Origin: CAZWDL01 sp964632995
GTDB taxonomy: Bacteria > Bacteroidota > Bacteroidia > Chitinophagales > Saprospiraceae
Reading direction: 5' to 3'
DNA: 26,950 nucleotides
Assembly: GCA_964632995.1 (NCBI GenBank)
Contig: CAZWDL010000102.1
Location: 1-26,950, forward strand
The notes beneath the pieces are model-generated. The model made no database searches. It was not told the DNA's origin and was given only the letters and a program-made list of their open reading frames with translations. Positions 16,671 through 23,929 of the stretch are shown here, one piece after another (position 1 is the first letter of the stretch; the number at the start of each line of letters is the position of its first letter). A program made the position numbers and the translations under genes.

Positions 16671-16706
16671 TTGACAAAAGTCATTGCCAGGAATGATTTG
16701 TGTCAA
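16671..16706. promoter_or_regulatory. Two Crp/Fnr-like operator boxes upstream of the Usp cluster
   Basis: TTGACAAAAGTCAT (16671-16684) and, on the other strand, TTGACACAAATCAT (16693-16706) each resemble TTGAY-N4-RTCAA, the site of Fnr/Dnr/HcpR-type regulators. Together they form a 15-bp inverted repeat (13 matches, 6-base loop), with box centres 22 bases apart, about two helical turns. Usp genes are under Fnr/Anr-type control in other bacteria. A simple hairpin is the alternative. Confidence 0.45.
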
Positions 16707-16819
16707 TGCGGCAGCGAAGCCGGAAAACAAAAACCTGAGGTAAAAATGTGTTTTCTCTTCGGGATCTACGGGCATTTAAAACATCCAGGTTGCAGGATGG
16801 CGACTTCTGCTTCAGTTGA

Positions 16820-18340
16820 TCAGTTTTCCGTCTGTTCCTGCACCTCCAGGCGGTCTACTACAGCATCAGCTCCACCTTCATAGGCGTTTTCCACGGCAGC
16901 ATCTTTCTCCTCATAGCTGTTGACCGTACCGGTCAGCGTAGCGACAGCGGATTCAACTTCCACTTTCACCTCGTTTTCATTGACAAAGGGGGACCACCAC
17001 AGTTCATCCTCAATGTTTTCTTTAATCTGAGCATCCGTGAGCGGATAAGTATAATAATTGTCGGGATAGATGTAGGGCGATGGATAGTAGCTGTTCCATC
17101 CGTAGGGGTAGTAGTAGTTGTATTTGCTTTCGGTTTCCACCTCAATATTATTATTCACTTCCACTACGCCTTTTACCTCACTGGCCAGGTCGCCGGCGCG
17201 ATATTTTTCGTAGTAGTTGTCAACCTCGCCGCGCAGGGTGACGACGCCATTATCGGCCTCGACGTCGATCTCGAAGCGTTCCACAGCTGCGTCGCGGACG
17301 AAAGCTTCGTTGACGTTGGTTGCCAGTTTGCCGTCTTCCGGTACGCTTTCGGGCCGTACCTTGAGATTGTTGCGTACGTTGGTGACACCGCTTATGGTGC
17401 GTACATCCGCCTCTGCAGCGCGTTTGGCCCGAAGATTGTCAACTACTCCGCTGAGGGTGACCACGCCGTCATTGACGTTCACTTCGGGTTTGAATGACAT
17501 GACACGGGGATCGTACAGGAGGGCTAATTTCACAGCTTCCCGGATATCCTCATCCGAACGCATCTGCACTACACTTTTCTTTAAATAATCTTCCCTGGCC
17601 CATTCCACTATTTCCACTTGTTCCGTTTGCACATCCTGTACACCGGTTGTCCAGGCGTAACTTTCGAGCTGGCGTTTTTCATTGACGCTGCCGACTTTAC
17701 CGCTGAGGGTAACGGCGCCGTCATTGACCTCTACGGTGATCAGGTGCGGTTCGAGGCGGATATTATTGTCGATAGATGCCTGGATTTCCCGTTTGATCTC
17801 TATATCGGGGCGTTGTTCTGCATAAACTACCTTGATATTGTTTTGGATGTCCTGGACACCCCGAACGCCTTTAGCTACATATGCGGCGAGCTGCTTCTCC
17901 TGCCAGGATTGCACCTCACCGCTCAGGGTAACCGCGGCGTCCGCTACCGCTACGTCCAATTCATAGGAATCCGTAGCCGGATTGTCGAGAAGGGCATCCT
18001 CGACATCGCTTTCAATCGCCTTGTCGGAACGGAAGGGTGGATCGACTGTAATTTGATTGATGACACCTTCCACGCCTTTTACGGCCATGGCTACTTTTTC
18101 AGCTTTATCTTTGGCCAAGAGGTTATTGACCGATCCGGTCAGGGTGGCAATGCCGTCAGTTGTTTTTACGTCAACCCAATAGGAGGGTATTTCCGCCTGG
18201 AACATTAGTTCGGTTTCTATACGGTTGGTAATATTCTCATCCGAGAGGCGTTCCTCCGTTTCCTGAGCGAACACGAGGCTGCCGAAAAGAATTAAACTGA
18301 GGGTGAATAAAGCGCTGCGGATCTGTTCTTTTACTCGCAT
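16820..18340 (-). CDS. Periplasmic/outer-membrane protein with six BON domains
   Basis: This 506-residue exported protein has a signal peptide (about 1-25, ending LVFA). Six BON domains follow, at about 33-100, 105-172, 179-246, 261-329, 336-402 and 435-501. Each has the D(G/A)xxTL(S/T/R)GxV strand (67, 138, 211, 295, 368 and 469) and a GVxxVxNxI-like end. BON domains occur in OsmY (two copies) and bind membranes or phospholipid. A 30-residue linker extremely rich in Tyr, Pro and Asn (407-433) separates domains 5 and 6. The protein sits upstream of the Usp cluster on the same strand, in line with an envelope-stress role. Confidence 0.9.
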   Translation of the reverse strand: MRVKEQIRSALFTLSLILFGSLVFAQETEERLSDENITNRIETELMFQAEIPSYWVDVKTTDGIATLTGSVNNLLAKDKAEKVAMAVKGVEGVINQITVDPPFRSDKAIESDVEDALLDNPATDSYELDVAVADAAVTLSGEVQSWQEKQLAAYVAKGVRGVQDIQNNIKVVYAEQRPDIEIKREIQASIDNNIRLEPHLITVEVNDGAVTLSGKVGSVNEKRQLESYAWTTGVQDVQTEQVEIVEWAREDYLKKSVVQMRSDEDIREAVKLALLYDPRVMSFKPEVNVNDGVVTLSGVVDNLRAKRAAEADVRTISGVTNVRNNLKVRPESVPEDGKLATNVNEAFVRDAAVERFEIDVEADNGVVTLRGEVDNYYEKYRAGDLASEVKGVVEVNNNIEVETESKYNYYYPYGWNSYYPSPYIYPDNYYTYPLTDAQIKENIEDELWWSPFVNENEVKVEVESAVATLTGTVNSYEEKDAAVENAYEGGADAVVDRLEVQEQTEN

Positions 18341-18476
18341 GGGTGTTATTTATGAATGTTTTTTGAAATTGACTTTCAACTGCTTATATAACGAGCCTCG
18401 CAATTGGCGTGTTCAAGGGCATGTCCTGCGGTGTTTTTGTAGATTCCCTTTCGGCAAAAGGGTAAAATAGATATTT

Positions 18477-19187
18477 ATGACTGCCAAAACGGAAAGAAAA
18501 AACTGGTCTTTGATCATCAGTGTTTTGGTCATAGCGGGTTTGGTGATCGCTTACTACGCAGCACCGGGATTCCGGGATTTCATACGGGAAGTATGGCGGG
18601 TCATGCGCTCCGGGGATCGGCAGGAGATGAGTCAGTGGTTCCGCGAATTGGGCTTCTGGGGTCCGGTCATGATCATTTTAACGATGGTAGCGCAAATGTT
18701 TCTGGTGGTGATTCCCTCCTGGGGGCTAATGATCATCTCGGTTATTGTTTACGGGCCGGTATGGGGAGCTTTGATTGCAATAGGCGCGGTAGGCGTGGCT
18801 TCCTTTGTGGGGTATTTTATAGGAAAAGCCTTCGGACGAGCGGCGCTTGAGGGGATTGTTGGAAAAAGCGCCGATTCCCGGTTGACGAAATTTATCAATC
18901 GATATGGCTTTGGAGCCGTTTTTCTATTCCGTTTGTCGCCGCTGTTGTCGAGTGATGCGATAAGCATTGTCAGTGGCATGCTTCGTATGAATTTCTGGCG
19001 CTTTATAACGGCTACCTTGCTGGGGATTACCCCCTTGGCTATTGCCATCGCCTATTTCGGTAGTGAAGCGGAACGACTGAAAACCGGCCTTTACTGGCTG
19101 GGGGCAATCGGCATCATTCTGTACCTCGCATACATTGGTATTGACTTATGGCTGCAGCGCCGAGAAGAAGGAGAGGAGTCAGAGTAA
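18477..19187 (+). CDS. TVP38/TMEM64 (VTT, DedA-like) membrane protein
   Basis: This 236-residue inner-membrane protein has hydrophobic segments near 10-28, 60-80, 80-100, 100-118, 140-165 (re-entrant type), 170-195 and 200-222. The VTT/SNARE-associated signature is seen as GAVGVASFVGYFIGKAFGR (103-121) followed by FLFRLSPLLSSDAISIVSGMLRM (149-171). Related VTT proteins act as lipid scramblases or undecaprenyl-phosphate carriers; which applies here is unknown. It is divergent from the BON gene (136 bases between start codons), and its last 9 bases overlap the end of the convergent DinD-like gene. Confidence 0.88.
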   Translation: MTAKTERKNWSLIISVLVIAGLVIAYYAAPGFRDFIREVWRVMRSGDRQEMSQWFRELGFWGPVMIILTMVAQMFLVVIPSWGLMIISVIVYGPVWGALIAIGAVGVASFVGYFIGKAFGRAALEGIVGKSADSRLTKFINRYGFGAVFLFRLSPLLSSDAISIVSGMLRMNFWRFITATLLGITPLAIAIAYFGSEAERLKTGLYWLGAIGIILYLAYIGIDLWLQRREEGEESE

Positions 19188-19526
19188 GTCTTCAAGCAAT
19201 TTGTACTGCCAGTGTGCCGTCATTTCACTATCGGGCCGGGCATTGATAATAGTCAGATAATAACCGAAGCGAGAAAGTTTGCAGTCACGCACCAGGCTAC
19301 CCCGATAGCTGCTGTAAACCGGCTTGAAATGCTCGTTCACCTCGAGCCCGGCCGTTCGGCAAGCTGTGGTCGCGCGCCGGACCGCCTCGACGATATCCCG
19401 CGGGCCCAGACCTTCCTCAATAAGGCCGCTTGCCAGATAAGTGAGCTGCCGGCTGCGCAAGCCATCCAGAAAATCGGAGAAAGTGCTGCTCTCTTCTTCG
19501 CGGGGGGAATAAATGATGAGTTCCAT
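19179..19526 (-). CDS. Small DinD-like protein (BRO/damage-inducible D family)
   Basis: This 115-residue protein has no signal peptide. Its C-terminal half follows the DinD pattern: AVRRATTACRTAGLEVNEHF (A-x3-ACxxSG-x3-DDHF in E. coli DinD), then VRDCKLSRFGYYL (DIVLSRYACYL), then IINARPD (VQNGDP). E. coli DinD is 274 residues, SOS-induced, and reported to inhibit RecA; this protein is less than half that length and holds only the core. I chose the ATG of MELIIYSP; the frame is open to a TTG 21 codons upstream. It converges on the VTT gene, and no LexA-type box was recognised upstream. Confidence 0.6.
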   Translation of the reverse strand: MELIIYSPREEESSTFSDFLDGLRSRQLTYLASGLIEEGLGPRDIVEAVRRATTACRTAGLEVNEHFKPVYSSYRGSLVRDCKLSRFGYYLTIINARPDSEMTAHWQYKLLEDLL

Positions 19527-19649
19527 ATAAGGTGGTTTTGTATGGTGGTAATGAACCTGGTAATTATTTAAGTCAGGGGAGCTGCTCAATGTTTATCCCG
19601 GCGTTGCTATTCACCATCCTGGCTTTGCCAGGAAAAGTTTTTCAAAAAA

Positions 19650-19709
19650 GCCACAGATTTCACGGATTTTCCAAATTGACAACCTGTGAAAATCCGTGTA
19701 ATCCGCGGC
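19650..19709. repeat. Intergenic hairpin repeat of the 'CACGGATTTT/AAAATCCGTG' type
   Basis: Arms 19650-19670 and 19689-19709 pair at 18 of 21 positions with an 18-base loop. The sequence (GCCACAGATTTCACGGATTTT and its mate) resembles, from memory, a widespread degenerate intergenic repeat found in many Bacteroidota and other genomes. It sits in the 321-base gap between the DinD-like gene and clpB and has no T-run. Its function is unknown. Confidence 0.6.
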
Positions 19710-19769
19710 AAAAACAAAAAATATCGCTGCGTGGTGGGGAGAAGGAATAATCCGGGTTACATCCCGGCT

Positions 19770-19811
19770 AAAAAAAATGAGCCATCCCAAATCTATCTTG
19801 GAATGGCTCAT
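19770..19811 (-). terminator. Intrinsic terminator of the dnaJ-clpB operon
   Basis: On the minus strand a 14-bp stem (one mismatch; ATGAGCCATCCCAA at 19777-19790 with 19798-19811, 7-base loop) is followed by eight T. It starts 37 bases after the clpB stop codon, which is a textbook position. Confidence 0.85.
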
Positions 19812-19847
19812 GGTCTGTTTTCAGCAAGCCTTGCTGCCTGCTATTGA

Positions 19848-22475
19848 TTACTGTTCACTGCCGACTGCAGTTTCTTCTTTAACCGGCTGGCGAAAGACCA
19901 CGACGCCGTCGAACACATCCAGTATCACTTGCTGCTCGGGATGGATTTCATTCTGCAACATTTGTTTGGACAGGGTGTTGAGCACCTTCTTCTGTATGAC
20001 GCGCTTGAGCGGCCGGGCGCCGAATTCCGGGTGGTAACCCTCTTCAGCCAGCCAGTCTTTGGCTTCCGGCGTCACGGACAGGAAGATTTCCTGCCCGGCC
20101 AGTTTCTCTTCGAGTTCCTGCAGTTGCAGGTCGACGATGCCCCGGATATCCTTCTTGGACAAGGGACGGAACACAATGGTTTCGTCGATACGGTTGAGGA
20201 ATTCGGGACGCATCGACTGCTTGAGCAGGTCGAGTACGGCTTCGCGGGTGTTTTCGATGATCTCTTCGCGATTGCCCTCATCCATGCGCTTGAAATTGGA
20301 GTGGATAATATCCGATCCGATGTTCGAGGTCATGATAATGACTGCGTTGCGGAAGTTGGCGACCCGGCCCTTATTGTCGGTCAGGCGGCCGTCATCGAGT
20401 ACCTGCAGCAAAATGTTGAACACATCCGGGTGTGCTTTTTCAATCTCATCGAGCAGTACGACGGAGTAGGGTTTACGCCGGACGGCTTCTGTCAGTTGTC
20501 CGCCCTCTTCGTAGCCGACGTATCCCGGAGGCGCGCCTACGAGTCGTGATACGCTGTGGCGCTCTTGGTACTCGCTCATGTCGATGCGCGTCATCAGGTT
20601 TTCGTCGTTGAACAGGTATTCCGCGAGGGCTTTGGCCAGCTCGGTTTTACCTACACCGGTCGTTCCCAGGAACAGGAAGGAACCGATGGGGCGCTGTTCA
20701 TTCGACAGGCCGGTGCGGCTGCGGCGGATGGCGTCACTGACGGCCTCTACTGCTTCGTCCTGACCCACGACGCGTTTGTGTAGGTCATCTTCCAGGTGCA
20801 GCAGCTTCTCGCGCTCGCTCTTCAGCATGCGCGTTACGGGGATGCCGGTCCATTTCGAAACGATTTCGGCAATATCTTCGGCATCGACTTCCTCTTTGAC
20901 CAATTGTTTTCCTTTGGCCTGCATTTTCTGCAGACGCTGCTGGTACGTTTCCAGGCGTTCGCGAACTTCCGGTACGCGGCCGTAGCGGATCTCGGCGGCG
21001 CTGGCAAAGTCACCTTCGCGCTCGGCGCGGGCGCTCTGTAGCTTCAGCTGTTCGAGTTCTTCCTTGGCCTGCTGTATGCCCAGAACGACTTCGCGCTCGC
21101 TTTCCCACTTGGCTTTCAGCGACTGGCGCTGTTCTTCCAGGTTGGCGAGGTCTTCGTTGATCCTTTGCAGCTTGGATTCGTCGTTTTCGCGCTTCATCGC
21201 CTCCCGCTCGATTTCGAGCTGACGGATTTTGCGTTCTACCTCGTCCAGCTCTTCAGGCATGGAGTTCATCTCCAGGCGAAGGCGGGCGGCCGCTTCATCG
21301 ATCAAATCGATAGCCTTGTCCGGCAGAAAGCGCTCGGTAATATAGCGATTCGACAGCTGCACGGCGGCGACAATGGCGTCGTCCTTGATATTGATCTTGT
21401 GGTGCGTTTCGTAGCGCTCCTTCAGACCGCGGAGGATGGAGACGGCGTCTTCCACATCCGGCTCATCGACCATGACCACCTGGAAACGGCGTTCCAGCGC
21501 CTTGTCGTTTTCGAAGTATTTCTGGTACTCGTTGAGCGTGGTGGCGCCGATGGCGCGCAACTCACCGCGGGCCAGCGCCGGCTTGAGGATATTGGCGGCG
21601 TCCATGGCGCCCTGGGTCTTCCCGGCGCCGACCAGGGTGTGAATCTCGTCGATGAACAGGAAAATCTGTCCTTCTGCCGAGCTCACCTCGTTGATGACGG
21701 ATTTGAGGCGCTCCTCAAATTCGCCCTGGTACTTGGCGCCGGCAATCAGGGAACCCATATCCAGTGTAAAAATATCTTTGTCGCGCAGGTCTTCCGGCAC
21801 GTCGCCCTCTACGATACGGTGGGCCAGCCCCTCTACGATAGCGGTTTTACCGACACCGGGCTCGCCGATCAGCACCGGGTTGTTCTTGGTGCGGCGGGCC
21901 AGGATGTGCAGTACCCGGCGAATTTCCTCTTCCCGGCCGATAACCGGGTCGAGTTTGCCGCTGCGGGCCCGTTCGTTGAGGTTGATGGCGTATTTATTCA
22001 GGGCGTTGTAGGTCTCCTCAGCGCTTTGAGTCGTTACTTTCTTCCCTTTGCGCAGGTCGGCGATGGCCGCTTTCAGCCCTTTTTCGTTCACACCGCTGTC
22101 TTTCAGCATTTGTGAAACCGGGTCACTGGTTTTCAGAATACCCAGCAACAAGTGTTCCAGGGCGATGTATTCGTCCCCAAACTCCTTGAGAAAAGTATTG
22201 GCTTTTTGAATGGCCTCGGTAGCGGTGCGCGACAGGTATTGGTCGCCGCCGCTCACTTTGGGGTAGCCTTCAACGATGCGATCCAGCGCCTGCCGGATCA
22301 CGTCGTAGTTGACGCTGAGTTTTTTGAAGACGAAGGGCGCCACGCTGTCGTCCACCTCCAGGATACCCTTGAGGAGGTGGCCCAGCTCAATGGCTTGTTG
22401 CTCCCGCTCCATCGCAATCTGTTGTGCGCGTTGCACTGCTTCCTGCGATTTGATGGTTAGATTTTTGAAATTCAT
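19848..22475 (-). CDS. clpB: ATP-dependent disaggregase ClpB
   Basis: This 875-residue Hsp100 chaperone dissolves protein aggregates in the cytoplasm together with DnaK/DnaJ. It has the double Clp N-domain (1-145), then nucleotide domain 1 with Walker A GEPGVGKT (204-211) and Walker B FLFIDE (272-277). A long coiled-coil middle domain (about 405-525) marks ClpB rather than ClpA/ClpC. Nucleotide domain 2 has GTTGVGKT (604-611; GPTGVGKT is more usual) and VVLLDEIEKAH (672-682), and the C-terminal domain includes FGARPLKR. It starts 49 bases after the dnaJ-like stop codon with no terminator between. The operon has a sigma-54-type promoter upstream of dnaJ. Confidence 0.98.
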   Translation of the reverse strand: MNFKNLTIKSQEAVQRAQQIAMEREQQAIELGHLLKGILEVDDSVAPFVFKKLSVNYDVIRQALDRIVEGYPKVSGGDQYLSRTATEAIQKANTFLKEFGDEYIALEHLLLGILKTSDPVSQMLKDSGVNEKGLKAAIADLRKGKKVTTQSAEETYNALNKYAINLNERARSGKLDPVIGREEEIRRVLHILARRTKNNPVLIGEPGVGKTAIVEGLAHRIVEGDVPEDLRDKDIFTLDMGSLIAGAKYQGEFEERLKSVINEVSSAEGQIFLFIDEIHTLVGAGKTQGAMDAANILKPALARGELRAIGATTLNEYQKYFENDKALERRFQVVMVDEPDVEDAVSILRGLKERYETHHKINIKDDAIVAAVQLSNRYITERFLPDKAIDLIDEAAARLRLEMNSMPEELDEVERKIRQLEIEREAMKRENDESKLQRINEDLANLEEQRQSLKAKWESEREVVLGIQQAKEELEQLKLQSARAEREGDFASAAEIRYGRVPEVRERLETYQQRLQKMQAKGKQLVKEEVDAEDIAEIVSKWTGIPVTRMLKSEREKLLHLEDDLHKRVVGQDEAVEAVSDAIRRSRTGLSNEQRPIGSFLFLGTTGVGKTELAKALAEYLFNDENLMTRIDMSEYQERHSVSRLVGAPPGYVGYEEGGQLTEAVRRKPYSVVLLDEIEKAHPDVFNILLQVLDDGRLTDNKGRVANFRNAVIIMTSNIGSDIIHSNFKRMDEGNREEIIENTREAVLDLLKQSMRPEFLNRIDETIVFRPLSKKDIRGIVDLQLQELEEKLAGQEIFLSVTPEAKDWLAEEGYHPEFGARPLKRVIQKKVLNTLSKQMLQNEIHPEQQVILDVFDGVVVFRQPVKEETAVGSEQ

Positions 22476-22524
22476 AAGTATGGTGGTTATTCTTTATTCA
22501 TTAAAACTTTTGACGACTTCTCTT

Positions 22525-23496
22525 TCAGGCATTGACCTGCACCCCTTCCCCGCGCATGCTGCGCAGCTGTTCAAATAGGCTGCGTTCTTCATCGCTAAGG
22601 TCTTTTGGCATCTGCACGTTGATCGTTACCAGCAGATCGCCGTGCTGGCCGGGCTGCTTGTGTTTGGGCATGCCTTTGCCGCGCAGTCGCAGCACCTTAC
22701 CCGGATCAGTGCCCGGTTTGACGCTTATGTTGACCGGACCGTTCATGGTCGGGATAGTCTCCTTACCGCCGAGTACGGCCGTGAATAAGTCGAGCTGATG
22801 CTCGTACATCAGATTATCGCCCTCGCGTTCGAATTCCGGATGTGGTTTAATCCGAAGGATGAGGTACAGGTCACCGGGGCGGCCGCCGGATAGGGCCTGG
22901 CCTTTGCCTTTGAGTTTGAGTTTCTGCCCGTCGTAGGCGCCTGGTTTGATCTGTATGCGCAATTTCTGGCCGTTGATCTCGAATACTTTGGCGCGGCCGT
23001 GGTAGGCTTCTTCCAGTGTGATGGGAAGCTCGGCCTGAACGTCCTGGCCCTGTGGCCGGCGACGCTGGCGCCGGCCTTGCCGCCCGCTGAAAGACTCTTC
23101 AAATCCGCCTCCGAAGAAGGCCTCAAAGAAATCGGAGAATCCGGAACGTCCACTACCCTGACCAAAAAACTCGGAAGGGTCGCCCTCATAGTAGAAGGTC
23201 TGTCCGCCACCGGGTCTTTGTCCGCCGGCGTATTGCGACCAGTCGAAGCCCTGTCCGCCAGTTTGCTGATAGGCTTCCCAGTTAGCGCCCAGCTCATCGT
23301 ATTTCTTACGCTTTTCAGCATCGCTCAGCACCTGGTAGGCTTCATTGATTTCCTTGAACTTTTCTTCAGCCTCCTTATTATCAGGATTTTTATCCGGATG
23401 GTACTTCAGCGCCAACTTTTTATAGGCCTTCTTGATCTCTTTCTCCGAGGCCTTCTCGTCGACGCCCAACAATTTATAGTAGTCTTTGTACTGCAT
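22525..23496 (-). CDS. DnaJ/CbpA-type co-chaperone (class B Hsp40)
   Basis: This 323-residue J-protein has an N-terminal J domain (1-70) with the HPD motif at 33-35 that stimulates DnaK. A Gly/Phe-rich linker (about 80-140) and two beta C-terminal substrate domains (about 155-310) follow. It lacks the four CxxCxGxG zinc repeats, so it is the CbpA class rather than canonical DnaJ. It is the first gene of an operon with clpB, which fits their joint work in disaggregation. There is no CIRCE-type element upstream; a sigma-54 consensus lies 79-106 bases before the start codon. Confidence 0.93.
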   Translation of the reverse strand: MQYKDYYKLLGVDEKASEKEIKKAYKKLALKYHPDKNPDNKEAEEKFKEINEAYQVLSDAEKRKKYDELGANWEAYQQTGGQGFDWSQYAGGQRPGGGQTFYYEGDPSEFFGQGSGRSGFSDFFEAFFGGGFEESFSGRQGRRQRRRPQGQDVQAELPITLEEAYHGRAKVFEINGQKLRIQIKPGAYDGQKLKLKGKGQALSGGRPGDLYLILRIKPHPEFEREGDNLMYEHQLDLFTAVLGGKETIPTMNGPVNISVKPGTDPGKVLRLRGKGMPKHKQPGQHGDLLVTINVQMPKDLSDEERSLFEQLRSMRGEGVQVNA

Positions 23497-23585
23497 ACGA
23501 TGATCTTTTTCTGCTTACTTTTATTAACCGAAGAATTTTGGGCTCAGTTCGACTTTCTCTGGTTCTGTTTTCTGTTCTTTACTAT

Positions 23586-23601
23586 TGCAATTCGTATGCC
23601 A
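23586..23601 (-). promoter_or_regulatory. Sigma-54 (RpoN) -24/-12 promoter of the dnaJ-clpB operon
   Basis: On the minus strand the sequence TGGCATACGAATTGCA matches TGGCAYRNNNNTTGCW at every defined position. GG at -25/-24 and GC at -13/-12 put the transcription start near 23575, giving a 5' leader of about 79 bases before dnaJ. No sigma-54 gene or activator is in the window, but many Bacteroidota of this branch have rpoN. Chance occurrence of an exact match in a 433-base gap is low. Confidence 0.65.
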
Positions 23602-23613
23602 GTGGGGTAAAGC

Positions 23614-23805
23614 TGCCAAAATTGGTGATTAAAAGAAAAAGGATGCCAAAATGGCGGTTGTTTTCCAGGGTAAACGTCAAAATGGCATGACAAAACCTTG
23701 TTGTTTACCCGGCAATGAGTTGTTTTTAACATTTTGACATCGTAAAAAAAGTGTAAAGAGTAGGGTGGTAGAGTAGGCGTCTGTTAAATTAGTCGTATTT
23801 TGACC
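23614..23805. promoter_or_regulatory. Phased array of TGCCAAAATGGC-like sites (candidate enhancer/UAS)
   Basis: The copies are TGCCAAAATTGG (23614), TGCCAAAATGGCG (23644), CGTCAAAATGGCA (23675), TGTCAAAATG on the minus strand (23730-23739) and a weaker half-copy TATTTTGACC (23796-23805). The core is a near-palindrome TGCCA-AAA-TGGCA. Centres lie near 23620, 23650, 23681, 23733 and 23799, so the first gaps are 30, 31 and 52 bases, close to 3, 3 and 5 helical turns. Relative to the predicted sigma-54 start these are -45, -75, -106, -158 and -224, as expected for an enhancer-binding activator. A nearby inverted pair GGGTAAAC (23668)/GTTTACCC (23703) brackets the third site. Confidence 0.5.
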
Positions 23806-23929
23806 ATCATAGGCCTATTTTATAAAGCTACCGCGATAGAAGTAATTAAAAGACGGGTTGATAATTTAATCTTTTTTTGTCTGCCGAAACCGGACATTCC
23901 TTCTATCCTTATTTCAAGAACGCTACAGC

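Noticed and set aside
18341..18476. TTGACTTTCAA before the BON gene as an Fnr box
   Set aside because: The half-sites are only three bases apart, not the spacing of a Crp/Fnr site.
21165..22115. A 316-codon open frame on the plus strand
   Set aside because: It is fully antisense to clpB and shows no recognisable domain.
23497..23929. CIRCE (HrcA) element for the chaperone operon
   Set aside because: I looked for TTAGCACTC-N9-GAGTGCTAA and found nothing resembling it.
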